Positions 1 to 8,253 of a stretch of 64,000 bases of DNA are shown here, piece by piece. Source of the stretch: Ketobacter sp. (GTDB lineage Bacteria > Pseudomonadota > Gammaproteobacteria > Pseudomonadales > Ketobacteraceae); NCBI RefSeq assembly GCF_003671495.1, contig NZ_RCHN01000020.1:1-64000 (forward strand), read 5' to 3'. The position numbers and the translations under genes are program-made. How positions within the stretch are numbered: the stretch's first letter is position 1; every line of letters starts with the position of its first letter. Below the pieces are notes generated by a model that made no database searches, was not told the DNA's origin, and was given only the letters and a program-made list of their open reading frames with translations.

Positions 1-23
1 CGATACATCAAACTATCTTCCAT
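1..23 (-). CDS. sucA: Probable start of 2-oxoglutarate dehydrogenase E1, cut by the window edge
   Basis: An ATG at 23-21 on the minus strand opens a frame reading MEDSLMY before the window ends. This resembles the SucA N-terminus of pseudomonads (MQESVMQR type, from memory). A GGTGA sequence about six bases upstream could serve as ribosome-binding site. The position fits the usual gammaproteobacterial order sdhCDAB-sucAB, in which SucA catalyses the first step of the 2-oxoglutarate dehydrogenase complex. Only seven codons are visible, so the call rests mainly on gene order and could be wrong. Confidence 0.5.
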
Positions 24-357
24 TGCAGATCACCGTGTCGATCTAGGACACTATCTGCAGAGACGCGAATCAGCAACGGACACGTGTAAACATGTTAGGT
101 TTGCGACTGGCGGGTTGAGCCAAATGCGCTTCCAGATAGTTCGGTTTTACCGATAGCCCTAAGGTTTCAAAAATCAACCTGCATCCGCTTTTTGGGCGGA
201 GCAAGGAAATTCACAGAGGGTGCCAAAACATTAGTTGACCGACACCCCTGCATTCCCAACATCAAGTGTAGCGTCTTTTCAGTGGACCACCTAAAGGGAA
301 TCGCTTAGGTGGCCGAGACCACAGAATTATATAGACTTCCGACCAATAAACAAACGT
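24..357. other. Gap between sdhB and the putative sucA, with one hairpin
   Basis: No open frame of gene-like quality is seen. The clear structure is an inverted repeat CCACCTAA (287-294) / TTAGGTGG (305-312) with a 10-base loop, about 45 bases beyond the sdhB stop. It is not followed by a T run on the minus strand, so it is more likely an mRNA-stabilising or processing hairpin within an sdh-suc transcript than a terminator. Confidence 0.5.
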
Positions 358-1065
358 TTATGTGCCCTGTTGCAGCAGCAGTGATCGGATGTGACCGATG
401 GCCTTGGTGGGGTTCAAACCCTTGGGGCATACGTTCACACAGTTCATGATTCCGCGGCAACGGAACAGACTGAAAGGATCGTCCAGGTCCGACAAACGCT
501 GCTCCGTGATGGTGTCACGACTGTCAGCGATGAAGCGATAAGCCTGCAGCAATCCCGCCGGCCCAATGAACTTATCCGGATTCCACCAGAAGGATGGACA
601 GGATGTAGAGCAGCAGGCACACAGAATGCATTCATACAGCCCGTCCAGCTTGTCCCGCTCTTCCGGGGTCTGCAGGCGCTCGATCGGGGGTACCGGCGTA
701 TCATTCACCAGATACGGCTTAATCTTCTCATACTGGTTGTAGAACATGGTCATATCCACAACCAGGTCGCGCACTACGGGCAATCCCGGCAGAGGGCGCA
801 ATACCAGCTTACCCTTGCCACCGGTTGCCTGAGAGATAGAGGTAATACAAGCCAGGCCGTTCTTGCCATTGATGTTCATACCGTCGGAGCCGCACACACC
901 TTCCCGGCAAGAGCGGCGATAGGCCAACGAGGAATCCTGCTCTTTCACAAGGTTCAGGACGTCCAGCACCATCAGATCCTTGCCACCGGTTTCAATCTGG
1001 TAATCCTTCATGAACGGCTCAGAATCTGTGTCCGGATTGTAGCGATAAATACTAACCTGCAACAT
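358..1065 (-). CDS. sdhB: Succinate dehydrogenase iron-sulfur subunit SdhB
   Basis: This is the electron-transfer subunit of complex II, passing electrons from the flavin of SdhA to ubiquinone at the membrane anchor. At 235 residues it has the usual family length. The N-terminal [2Fe-2S] motif SCREGVCGSDGM (about residues 52-63) is followed by a distal Cys in GLAC. The C-terminal half has the [4Fe-4S] motif CILCACCSTSCP and the [3Fe-4S]/[4Fe-4S] motifs CRGIMNCVNVCPKGLNP. The gene starts 11 bases after the sdhA stop and is the last gene of the sdhCDAB operon. Nothing is unusual. Confidence 0.98.
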   Translation of the reverse strand: MLQVSIYRYNPDTDSEPFMKDYQIETGGKDLMVLDVLNLVKEQDSSLAYRRSCREGVCGSDGMNINGKNGLACITSISQATGGKGKLVLRPLPGLPVVRDLVVDMTMFYNQYEKIKPYLVNDTPVPPIERLQTPEERDKLDGLYECILCACCSTSCPSFWWNPDKFIGPAGLLQAYRFIADSRDTITEQRLSDLDDPFSLFRCRGIMNCVNVCPKGLNPTKAIGHIRSLLLQQGT

Positions 1066-1076
1066 ATCGATTCACC

Positions 1077-2849
1077 TTAGTAAGTTCGGACCTTGGGCTG
1101 GAACGTTTCCACCTGCTTGGGTGAAAAGTTAACAGCGCGCTGGGAAAGCTTCTTGGTTTTAGGGTCGTAGATTGAGTGAGCCAACCAGTTCTCATCATCA
1201 CGATCCGGATAGTCATAGCGGCTGTGAGCACCGCGACTTTCCTTACGGCCTTCCGCTGCGATCGCAGTCGCCTCGGCCACTTCCAACAGGTTATCCAACT
1301 CAAGGGCTTCGATACGCGCAGTGTTGAACGCGCTGCTCTTATCCACAAGATGAGTATTGCCAATGCGCTCACGCAGCTCTTCCAGCTTCTTAACGCCCTG
1401 TATCATCAAGTCGCCTTTGCGGAACACGCCGAAATTGTTCTGCATATTAGTCTGCAGTTCCTTACGCAGTTTGGCGACATCTTCACCAGAGGTGGAAGCC
1501 TCCAGGCGATTCAAACGACTGTAAGCACGCTCCAAATCGGATTCTGAGGTATCTCGGTGTTCGATACCTTCTTTCAGAGCCTTCTCAATGAAGAGGCCCG
1601 CGGCCCGACCGAAGACCACCAGATCCAACAGGGAGTTACCTCCCAAACGGTTGGCGCCGTGCACAGACACACAGGCAACTTCGCCTACCGCGTACAAGCC
1701 GTCGATGATTTTATCTTTGCCATCGGCGTCCTGCATGATCGCCTGACCATGAATGTTGGTGGGAATCCCCCCCATCATATAGTGACAGGTCGGCACCACC
1801 GGAATGGGCACCTTGACCGGGTCGGCAGCGGCGAAGGTAATCGACAACTCACAGATACCAGGCAGCCGCTTGTGCAGAACCTCTTCACCCAGGTGATCCA
1901 GTTTCAGGAAAACGTGATCGCCTTCAGGCCCGCAACCGCGGCCATCCAGAATTTCCTGCATCATGGATCGGGCCACTACGTCCCGGCCCGCCAGGTCTTT
2001 GGCGTTGGGTGCGTAACGCTCCATGAAGCGCTCGCCATCCTTGTTCACCAAATAACCACCCTCACCACGACAGCCTTCTGTCACCAGAACCCCGGCACCG
2101 GCAATACCGGTGGGGTGGAACTGCCACATTTCAATGTCTTGTACCGGGAATCCAGCCCGCAGCGCCATACCCACACCGTCCCCGGTGTTGATCAGGGCGT
2201 TGGTCGTGGACGCGTAAATACGGCCGGAGCCCCCTGTGGCAAAGACGGTAGCCTTGGATTTGAAGTAAACCGACTCGCCAGTTTCCATGGAGATAGCGAT
2301 AACGCCGGTTACTGCGCCGTCCTGGTTGGTAACCAGGTCTGCGGCATACCATTCATTATAAAAGTTGGTGTTGTTGCGTACGTTTTGCTGATACAGGGTA
2401 TGCAGCAGAGCATGACCGGTTCGGTCTGCCGCCGCGCAGGTCCGCGCAGCCTGACCACCTTCACCAAAATTTTTGGACTGGCCACCGAATGGACGCTGAT
2501 AGATCCGGCCAGCTTCCGTGCGGGAGAATGGAAGCCCCATGTGATCCAATTCGAATACCGCTTCAGGACCGACGCTACACATATACTCGATAGCATCCTG
2601 GTCACCGATATAGTCAGACCCCTTGACGGTGTCATACATGTGCCAACGCCAATCATCATTGGGGTCTGCACTGGCGATCGCACAAGTGATACCACCCTGG
2701 GCAGACACAGTGTGAGATCGAGTGGGAAACACCTTGGAAATAAGCGCAGTCTTCTGACCTGACTGAGCCAGTTGCAGTGCAGCGCGCATACCGGCTCCAC
2801 CGCCACCAACGATTACTGCGTCAAACGTTAAAGTACGCATATTGGCCAT
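1077..2849 (-). CDS. sdhA: Succinate dehydrogenase flavoprotein subunit SdhA
   Basis: The catalytic subunit oxidises succinate to fumarate in the TCA cycle, on the cytoplasmic face of the inner membrane. The 590 residues begin with the FAD dinucleotide-binding motif [11 protein letters not shown], followed by [11 protein letters not shown], whose His is the covalent FAD attachment site. The substrate-site segments [20 protein letters not shown] and [11 protein letters not shown] are all present. The start codon lies three bases beyond the sdhD stop, so translation is probably coupled. Length and motifs are typical. Confidence 0.98.
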   Translation of the reverse strand: MANMRTLTFDAVIVGGGGAGMRAALQLAQSGQKTALISKVFPTRSHTVSAQGGITCAIASADPNDDWRWHMYDTVKGSDYIGDQDAIEYMCSVGPEAVFELDHMGLPFSRTEAGRIYQRPFGGQSKNFGEGGQAARTCAAADRTGHALLHTLYQQNVRNNTNFYNEWYAADLVTNQDGAVTGVIAISMETGESVYFKSKATVFATGGSGRIYASTTNALINTGDGVGMALRAGFPVQDIEMWQFHPTGIAGAGVLVTEGCRGEGGYLVNKDGERFMERYAPNAKDLAGRDVVARSMMQEILDGRGCGPEGDHVFLKLDHLGEEVLHKRLPGICELSITFAAADPVKVPIPVVPTCHYMMGGIPTNIHGQAIMQDADGKDKIIDGLYAVGEVACVSVHGANRLGGNSLLDLVVFGRAAGLFIEKALKEGIEHRDTSESDLERAYSRLNRLEASTSGEDVAKLRKELQTNMQNNFGVFRKGDLMIQGVKKLEELRERIGNTHLVDKSSAFNTARIEALELDNLLEVAEATAIAAEGRKESRGAHSRYDYPDRDDENWLAHSIYDPKTKKLSQRAVNFSPKQVETFQPKVRTY

Positions 2850-2852
2850 CTT

Positions 2853-3227
2853 TTAAATACCCCACAAAATCTGGATGCCCCACACCACGTACACCACTGT
2901 TACCAGCGCGCATACAGCCTGAAAAGCAATTCGGATAAACGTGCCTGCGGCGCCCATCTGACGGGTCGTCAGATAGTCTGTGGAGATCGTCCACAGACCA
3001 ACCCAGGCGTGAGCAGCCATGGACACCAATGCAATCAATGTGAATACGCGCATATAAGTAGTCGACATATAGGTCTGCCACTTATCAAAGGTCAGATCAG
3101 GGTTAGCAATGAAGAACCCCATCATGCACAGAAAGTAAACACCCAGAATAACCGCAGTGGCGCGCTGGATAACCCAATCATACAGGCCGTTTTTGCCCAA
3201 ACTCGTAACGCTGGTTACCATACCCAC
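2853..3227 (-). CDS. sdhD: Succinate dehydrogenase membrane anchor subunit SdhD
   Basis: This 124-residue protein has three predicted transmembrane segments and carries part of the heme b and ubiquinone-binding site of complex II. The WVIQRATAVILGVYF segment and the HAWVGLWTISTDY segment (heme-ligand His and quinone-site region) are typical of SdhD. Its start lies inside the end of sdhC (13-base overlap) and it ends three bases before sdhA, as expected for a tightly coupled operon. Confidence 0.95.
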   Translation of the reverse strand: MGMVTSVTSLGKNGLYDWVIQRATAVILGVYFLCMMGFFIANPDLTFDKWQTYMSTTYMRVFTLIALVSMAAHAWVGLWTISTDYLTTRQMGAAGTFIRIAFQAVCALVTVVYVVWGIQILWGI

Positions 3228-3601
3228 ACCCCCGCAGCAAGAATAAGAACAGCGGACGCCACCAACACCAGAATGGAAAGCGCCCTGGATCCCTCCAGTG
3301 TTTCAAAATACCCGGCATCCATTAACAAGTGACGAACACCAGCCACAAAGTGATAGATGAAACCGGCAAGAATAACCCAGAGGATGAGCTTGGCGATCAC
3401 GCTGTCCATGCACTCTTTCAACTGATCGAAAGACTCCTGACTTTGCAGGGACAAGCCCAAACCCCAAATAAGGAAAGCCATACCAACAAAGATCCCTACC
3501 CCCGCGATACGATGGGTAATCGAGGCAATCATTTGCGGCGTAAACTTGATAGTCGTGATATCCAGATTAACAGGTCGTTGACTTTTCACGGTTCTAACCA
3601 C
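3215..3601 (-). CDS. sdhC: Succinate dehydrogenase cytochrome b556 subunit SdhC
   Basis: First gene of the operon, 128 residues with three transmembrane helices. The family signatures are SITHRIAGVG near residue 28 (quinone-site Ser and Arg) and HFVAGVRHLLMD near residue 83, which includes the heme ligand His. The N-terminus RPVNLDITTIKFT is also typical. The start chosen (MVRTVKSQRPV) leaves a leader of roughly 100 bases to the candidate promoter at 3716-3744. The 3' end overlaps sdhD by 13 bases. Confidence 0.96.
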   Translation of the reverse strand: MVRTVKSQRPVNLDITTIKFTPQMIASITHRIAGVGIFVGMAFLIWGLGLSLQSQESFDQLKECMDSVIAKLILWVILAGFIYHFVAGVRHLLMDAGYFETLEGSRALSILVLVASAVLILAAGVWVW

Positions 3602-3679
3602 TGCGACTGTGGCTCCAAAATGGAGCGTTGAAGGAAGTTCCGAGAATAGTTAGGCAAGAAAAATCAGGAAGTTAAATAA

Positions 3680-3711
3680 CCCCGAATTTTGTGCCCCTCT
3701 CTCATTCGGGG
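3680..3711 (-). repeat. 8-bp inverted repeat at the start of the sdhC leader
   Basis: CCCCGAAT (3680-3687) and ATTCGGGG (3704-3711) are perfect complements with a 16-base loop. The repeat begins at about the predicted transcription start, so it could be an operator or a 5' mRNA hairpin protecting the sdh transcript or exposing it to a small RNA. It carries no T tract, so it is not a terminator. Confidence 0.5.
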
Positions 3712-3715
3712 CCGA

Positions 3716-3744
3716 AGTATAGTCCCATAGACATTGAAATACAA
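3716..3744 (-). promoter_or_regulatory. Candidate sigma-70 promoter for sdhCDAB
   Basis: On the minus strand TTGTAT (3744-3739) and TATACT (3721-3716) are separated by exactly 17 bases. The -10 matches consensus at five of six positions, the -35 at three. The start would fall near 3709, giving an untranslated leader of about 108 bases. Confidence 0.5.
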
Positions 3745-3868
3745 TTGATCTATTGGGGATATAGACGTTTGTATAACAAGCATTTATACCCAGATTGGCG
3801 CACAATAATGCCGTCATGCACTACAATGAGCCTGAAATGTGTGACTTAGCGGTCTTTGCTGTTAAAAC

Positions 3869-3919
3869 AATCACTCACGCCTGAAATAAATTGACAAACT
3901 TTCGTTGAGTGATTAGTTT
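3869..3919 (+). promoter_or_regulatory. 9-bp inverted repeat overlapping a weak promoter on the gltA side
   Basis: AATCACTCA (3869-3877) and TGAGTGATT (3906-3914) are perfect inverted repeats. A consensus -35 TTGACA (3891-3896) lies between the arms, and 17 bases later TAGTTT (3914-3919) gives a weak -10 that abuts the right arm. The arrangement resembles an operator over a promoter. The distance to gltA is about 230 bases, so a nearer promoter may also exist. Confidence 0.35.
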
Positions 3920-4150
3920 TGGCCACCACTTTAGCTCGACCTGATTTGAGGCGTTTGAGCATAAGTAGTCAAATACGTTCACGACAAAGCCGTTCATCGT
4001 GGCACAATTACCTTTGTGACACAGGGCTTAAATGCAGAGGCTCCATATTAACGAGCACGTAGGCACAGCTGGCTTCCTATCAGGGAGACAGTTGGTCGTT
4101 TCGGCACAATTCCTGCTGGACTGCCTGCTAACCGAGTACAGGAGAGTAAT

Positions 4151-5431
4151 ATGACTGAGAAAAGCGCTCAGTTGACCCTAGGCGAAAACACCCTCGATCT
4201 TCCCATTTATTCTGGCACAATCGGTCCTGACGTCGTTGACGTAGGCCAGTTGACTGCACAGGGTGTATTCACTTACGACCCAGGCTTTGTTTCCACTGCC
4301 GCCTGCGAGTCGAAAATCACCTACATTGATGGCGGCAAGGGCATTCTGTTGCACCGAGGCTATCCCATCGATCAACTGGCAGACCACTCAGATTATCTGG
4401 AAGTTTGCTACCTTCTCCTGTACGGAGAGCTCCCCAACGCCGCCGAGAAAGAAAAGTTCGAAAGCACCATCAACAATCACACCATGGTGCATGAACAGCT
4501 GCGTAATTTCTATCAGGGCTTCCGGCGCGATGCGCACCCCATGGCCATCATGTGTGGTGTCGTCGGTGCCCTGTCAGCGTTCTATCACGATTCCCTGGAA
4601 ATCTCCGACGAACGTCATCGCGAGATTGCGGCATTCCGCCTGATCGCGAAGATGCCCACATTGGCCGCCATGTGCTACAAGTACTCCCTCGGCCAGCCGT
4701 TCATGTATCCGAAGAACGACCTCAGTTACTCTGAGAACTTCCTGCAGATGATGTTCGGCGTTCCCTGCGAAGAATATGAGGTGAACCCCATCCTGGCCAA
4801 GGCCATGGACAAAATCTTCATCCTGCACGCGGATCACGAACAGAACGCATCCACCTCCACTGTACGCCTGGCCGGTTCCTCCGGCGCGAACCCCTTCGCC
4901 TGCATCGCAGCCGGAATCGCAGCCCTGTGGGGACCGGCTCACGGTGGTGCGAACGAAGCGGTATTGGATATGCTCACCGAAATCGGCGATGTGTCCAATG
5001 TTGATAAATTCGTCGCCAAAGCGAAGGACAAAAACGACCCGTTCCGCCTGATGGGCTTTGGTCACCGCGTGTACAAGAACTACGATCCCCGTGCCAAAGT
5101 AATGCGTGAGACCTGCCACGAGGTACTGGGCGAACTGGGTATCAAGGATCCACTGCTGGAACTGGCCATGAAGCTGGAAGACATCGCCCGCTCCGACAGC
5201 TACTTCATTGAGAAGAACCTGTACCCCAACGTGGACTTCTACTCTGGCATCATCCTGAAAGCCATCGGGATTCCCACCAGCATGTTCACCGTGATCTTCG
5301 CGCTGGCTAGAACCGTTGGCTGGGTTGCCCACTGGCACGAGATGATCAGCGGCTCCTACCGCATCGGTCGTCCCCGTCAGTTGTACACCGGCTCACCACA
5401 GCGTGACTTTGTGCCGCTGGACAAGCGATAA
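4151..5431 (+). CDS. gltA: Citrate synthase, type II
   Basis: Condenses acetyl-CoA and oxaloacetate to citrate in the cytoplasm. At 426 residues it has the length of the hexameric, NADH-sensitive gram-negative enzyme. Catalytic residues are visible as His in [10 protein letters not shown], His in [14 protein letters not shown] and Asp in NVDFYSG, matching His264, His305 and Asp362 of the E. coli enzyme. The N-terminal extension [19 protein letters not shown] is typical of this class. A strong Shine-Dalgarno AGGAGAG supports the start, and a strong terminator follows immediately. Confidence 0.97.
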   Translation: MTEKSAQLTLGENTLDLPIYSGTIGPDVVDVGQLTAQGVFTYDPGFVSTAACESKITYIDGGKGILLHRGYPIDQLADHSDYLEVCYLLLYGELPNAAEKEKFESTINNHTMVHEQLRNFYQGFRRDAHPMAIMCGVVGALSAFYHDSLEISDERHREIAAFRLIAKMPTLAAMCYKYSLGQPFMYPKNDLSYSENFLQMMFGVPCEEYEVNPILAKAMDKIFILHADHEQNASTSTVRLAGSSGANPFACIAAGIAALWGPAHGGANEAVLDMLTEIGDVSNVDKFVAKAKDKNDPFRLMGFGHRVYKNYDPRAKVMRETCHEVLGELGIKDPLLELAMKLEDIARSDSYFIEKNLYPNVDFYSGIILKAIGIPTSMFTVIFALARTVGWVAHWHEMISGSYRIGRPRQLYTGSPQRDFVPLDKR

Positions 5432-5432
5432 G

Positions 5433-5462
5433 AAAAAAGGCCGCGCAAGCGGCCTTTTTTTT
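5433..5462 (+). terminator. Rho-independent terminator of gltA
   Basis: The stem GGCCGC / GCGGCC with a GCAA tetraloop is flanked by six A residues before and eight T residues after. It begins two bases beyond the gltA stop codon. The A and T flanks could also let it work in reverse. Confidence 0.95.
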
Positions 5463-5506
5463 CGGCTATTATTTGAGTCTCCCCCACCTGCACGAAAGGA
5501 ATAATA

Positions 5507-6373
5507 ATGAAAGTTGCATTTATTGGACTCGGTGTCATGGGCTATCCCATGGCGGGACATCTTGCCAATGCAGGGTTGGATGTGTGCGTCTACAACCGAA
5601 CCCGAGAGAAAGCCCAGAACTGGCTCGACCAGTTCACTGGCAGTTCAGCAGATACCCCGGCCACCGCCGCCATGGATGCCGAACTGGTGTTCACCTGCGT
5701 CGGTAATGACGAGGACCTGCGCGAAGTAGTCATTGGCACCAATGGCATCATTCACTCTATTTGCCCTGACAGCATTCTGGTTGATCACACTACTGCGTCG
5801 GCGCAAATAGCGCAGGAGATTGGGTCAATTCTGCAGGCGAAAGGCGCAGGCTTTCTGGATGCTCCGGTGTCAGGCGGACAGCAAGGTGCCGAAAACGGAC
5901 TACTGACCATCATGTGCGGTGGTGAGCAGACATGCTTCGACCGCGTACAACCGGTGATGAACCATTACGCAAGACAAACCAGCTTGATGGGGGCATGGGG
6001 CGCAGGCCAATTGACCAAAATGGTGAACCAGATCTGTATTGCGGGCTTGATTCAAAGTTTGGCCGAAGGTGTGCAGTTCGCACAAAAGTCAGGGCTGGAT
6101 GTTGAACAGGTCTTTGATGTTATCGGCAAAGGCGCCGCCCAGTCGTGGCAGATGGATAATCGCCACAAGACAATGAATCAGGATCAGTACGATCATGGCT
6201 TCGCGGTTGACTGGATGCGAAAGGATTTAAATATCTGCCTGCAGGAGGCGAGGAAAAACGGCGCGCACCTGCCGGTTGCAGCGTTGGTGGATCAGTTTTA
6301 TTCAGAGGTGCAAAAAATGGGCGGAGGTCGCTGGGATACCTCCAGCTTGCTGAAGCGCTTAGTCTCCTCCTGA
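5507..6373 (+). CDS. NAD(P)-dependent beta-hydroxyacid dehydrogenase (3-hydroxyisobutyrate dehydrogenase family)
   Basis: A 288-residue cytoplasmic oxidoreductase. The N-terminal Rossmann motif is FIGLGVMGYPMAGHLANAG, followed by the cofactor loop YNRTREK. The substrate-binding signature DAPVSGGQQGAENG (about residue 123) and the catalytic Lys in GAGQLTKMVNQ (about residue 171) are intact. The family includes 3-hydroxyisobutyrate, tartronate semialdehyde and succinic/glyoxylate semialdehyde reductases, and the substrate cannot be fixed by eye. The Shine-Dalgarno AAAGGA sits just before the ATG. The gene stands alone between the gltA terminator and the Tad operon; its 3' end overlaps the convergent tadE-like gene by 15 bases. 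Confidence 0.85.
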   Translation: MKVAFIGLGVMGYPMAGHLANAGLDVCVYNRTREKAQNWLDQFTGSSADTPATAAMDAELVFTCVGNDEDLREVVIGTNGIIHSICPDSILVDHTTASAQIAQEIGSILQAKGAGFLDAPVSGGQQGAENGLLTIMCGGEQTCFDRVQPVMNHYARQTSLMGAWGAGQLTKMVNQICIAGLIQSLAEGVQFAQKSGLDVEQVFDVIGKGAAQSWQMDNRHKTMNQDQYDHGFAVDWMRKDLNICLQEARKNGAHLPVAALVDQFYSEVQKMGGGRWDTSSLLKRLVSS

Positions 6374-7021
6374 TGCATTGTTGTAGCTGTCAAGCAGATC
6401 ATATGATAAGCGGGCCGGCGATTGCATGCGGACGGTAGCCACCGCGGAGACAGTAATGCCGTCCTGCTCCGGCGGGAGCGCCCCCTCACCGACAAAACGG
6501 ATTCGATTCAAGAATGGGATTCGACTGTTATAGGTATAAGTGGCACGGATACGAAGGATGTTGGCATCCTGAATACTGACATTGGAGCAAATCGTAGCTG
6601 AGTGATCGAAAAACTGCATCCCGAAATAGGGTATCTCGCAGTTGGATGGTTCTGCGCACCCGCTGGTGATCACTGGTTGTTGGCCACAATCCAAAAACAT
6701 CTGGTAAGACGGGTTTAACACTTCAATTCCCATCTTATTCAGTTCTTCAGTCACCACATCAGCGTCACTGCCATCCACACCGCTGGTGGCACGCATGCGG
6801 TACTCCAACTCTTTTTTCATGGCTGCCATGTCGATATTCGAAGCTGCACCCACCCGGGCCGCCATCAACGCAGCATACTCCAGATTAGCTTGCGCCTGAT
6901 AAACCAGGCCGGCATGCACAATTCCGAAGCCAATCAGGAGCATGATGGGCATGACCAACATGGTCTCCACCATAGTAACGCCCGCCTGCTTGTATCCATA
7001 TGCTTTGTTTAACATTCGCAT
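6359..7021 (-). CDS. tadE: TadE-like pseudopilin
   Basis: A 220-residue minor pilin-like protein, last gene of the Tad operon. The N-terminus has a type IVb prepilin pattern: a short basic leader ending in Gly (YGYKQAG), then VTMVE with Glu at +5, then a hydrophobic helix. The rest is a periplasmic domain containing a Cys pair region (DCGQQPVITSGC). TadE proteins are processed by a prepilin peptidase and are thought to prime or cap the Flp pilus. A strong Shine-Dalgarno (AAGGAGCGG) supports the start. It overlaps tail to tail with the plus-strand dehydrogenase gene. Confidence 0.8.
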   Translation of the reverse strand: MRMLNKAYGYKQAGVTMVETMLVMPIMLLIGFGIVHAGLVYQAQANLEYAALMAARVGAASNIDMAAMKKELEYRMRATSGVDGSDADVVTEELNKMGIEVLNPSYQMFLDCGQQPVITSGCAEPSNCEIPYFGMQFFDHSATICSNVSIQDANILRIRATYTYNSRIPFLNRIRFVGEGALPPEQDGITVSAVATVRMQSPARLSYDLLDSYNNASGGD

Positions 7022-7039
7022 TGCCCGCTCCTTCTGAGT

Positions 7040-7705
7040 TCAGAAAACACAGAGCACCGTTTTATCGTCCTTCCCCCCGGCCATTTCACTTTCCTCCACC
7101 AGGGATTTGAGTTTCTCCGATGTAGAACGCCCCTCCACCGACAACAATTGGTGCATGCGCCGTTCATTTACAACATCGCTGATACCGTCTGTCATCAACA
7201 ACAGTTGATCCCCTATCAAGTGAGAGAATCGACTGATCTCAATTTTGACAGACTCCCTGATTCCAAGGGCATTAGTGACAACCTGCTTTTGCACGTCATT
7301 CTTGGCAATCAGTTTGGAGTGGTCGCGTGTCAACGCACTCATATCACCATTACGCAGCAGGTAAACCCGACTGTCACCAACATGGCACACCAGCAGCGAT
7401 TCACCCTGAATCACAATGGCGGCTACCGTGGTCGCCATGCCGTTCAGCTTGGGATCCTGGCCTGCCTGGTAAATCTTAAGGTTTGCACTTTGGATCGCCT
7501 GTAGCAGGTCTTCTTCCGGCTGATCACTAGTGGCACATAACGCTTCGATTTCCTGCACCAACGTGCGCGAAGCAAAGTCACCAGAGGGACCACCTCCCAC
7601 ACCGTCAGCGACGACGAAAACACCCTTACTGGCCAGCGCCAGACACGCATCTTCGTTGACGGCAGACTTGTCGCCTTTTTGACTAAGAGTGACTACGTGT
7701 ACCAT
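7040..7705 (-). CDS. PP2C-family Ser/Thr protein phosphatase
   Basis: A 221-residue cytoplasmic, metal-dependent phosphatase of the PPM/PP2C (Stp1/PppA) type, with no membrane segment. Metal-binding and catalytic motifs are in order: VNEDACL near residue 17, VVADGVGGGPSG near residue 32, CHVGDSRVYLLR near residue 104, LLLMTDGISDVV near residue 169 and GGKDDKTVL at the C-terminus. All expected aspartates are present. It lies five bases beyond tadD, inside the pilus operon. Together with the kinase at 20101-21078 and two FHA proteins of this locus it is the obvious off-switch of a phosphorylation circuit; that link is inference. Confidence 0.92.
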   Translation of the reverse strand: MVHVVTLSQKGDKSAVNEDACLALASKGVFVVADGVGGGPSGDFASRTLVQEIEALCATSDQPEEDLLQAIQSANLKIYQAGQDPKLNGMATTVAAIVIQGESLLVCHVGDSRVYLLRNGDMSALTRDHSKLIAKNDVQKQVVTNALGIRESVKIEISRFSHLIGDQLLLMTDGISDVVNERRMHQLLSVEGRSTSEKLKSLVEESEMAGGKDDKTVLCVF

Positions 7706-7710
7706 TCTTT

Positions 7711-8253
7711 TTATTTTTTAAGGGAAGTTGCAAGCTGATCCAGGTTCTGCTCGTTGCCATTTGGCAACCGCTTACTGTTAAAACGATCAATGTCTGCTAT
7801 CAATTTGGAAACCTTGGCCAAATCGGTATCCGGCTCCACTAACGCAGCGTAGTACTTAAAATGGTTTTCAGCTTGCATTAAACGAATGGAAGCCAGGTTG
7901 TAATGGGCCTTGAGATGCTTTGGGTCCACCTGAATAACCGCAGTGAAGTAGGCGGCAGACTCATCAAACTCACGCAGACGAAAAGCAATGGTGCCCAAAC
8001 GATAATTGGCATTGGGCTCATCCGGTTTTAATTGCAGCATGGACTCAAACTCCTTTCGAGCTTGCTCCAACTGCCCTGACTTATACAGCATTTCGCCCTG
8101 ATCATAATGCACTTTCAGTTGCTGCATCAGCTGCTGAGTGGGTGACATCTTAATAGATGACGCGCCTGACATACTGGTCGGGTTTCCGGCACAGCCGAGC
8201 AATGCGCCAACCATAAGAGCCAACAACAAAACTCGACGCATCAGCTTCCCCAT
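7711..8253 (-). CDS. tadD: TadD-like TPR lipoprotein
   Basis: A 180-residue lipoprotein. The signal peptide ends in the lipobox LLGC (Cys near residue 21) followed by AGN, predicting outer-membrane sorting. The mature part contains tetratricopeptide repeats (AEMLYKSGQLEQARKEFESM and the next two units, about residues 55-130). TadD-type pilotins help the secretin assemble in Tad systems. The start overlaps the upstream FHA gene by 13 bases. Confidence 0.8.
   Translation of the reverse strand: MGKLMRRVLLLALMVGALLGCAGNPTSMSGASSIKMSPTQQLMQQLKVHYDQGEMLYKSGQLEQARKEFESMLQLKPDEPNANYRLGTIAFRLREFDESAAYFTAVIQVDPKHLKAHYNLASIRLMQAENHFKYYAALVEPDTDLAKVSKLIADIDRFNSKRLPNGNEQNLDQLATSLKK

Larger units (their letters stand above)
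3602..4150. promoter_or_regulatory. Divergent sdhC / gltA regulatory region
   Basis: A 549-base A+T-rich gap between two divergently transcribed TCA-cycle operons. No credible small gene was found. It contains the sdhC promoter candidate, a leader inverted repeat and a second inverted repeat on the gltA side, listed separately. The gltA ribosome-binding site AGGAGAG (4140-4146) sits four bases before the ATG. The shared region suggests co-regulation of complex II and citrate synthase, but no ArcA, Fur or CRP box could be assigned by eye. Confidence 0.6.

Noticed and set aside
287..312. Terminator after sdhB
   Set aside because: The stem is only 8 bp with a 10-base loop and no T run on the minus strand; an mRNA-processing role fits better.
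391..1080. Long plus-strand frame of 229 codons opposite sdhB
   Set aside because: It is antisense to a certain gene and shows no family features; long antisense frames are common opposite GC-biased codons.
1557..2762. 401-codon plus-strand frame opposite sdhA
   Set aside because: Antisense to sdhA, with no recognisable domains; codon-bias shadow.
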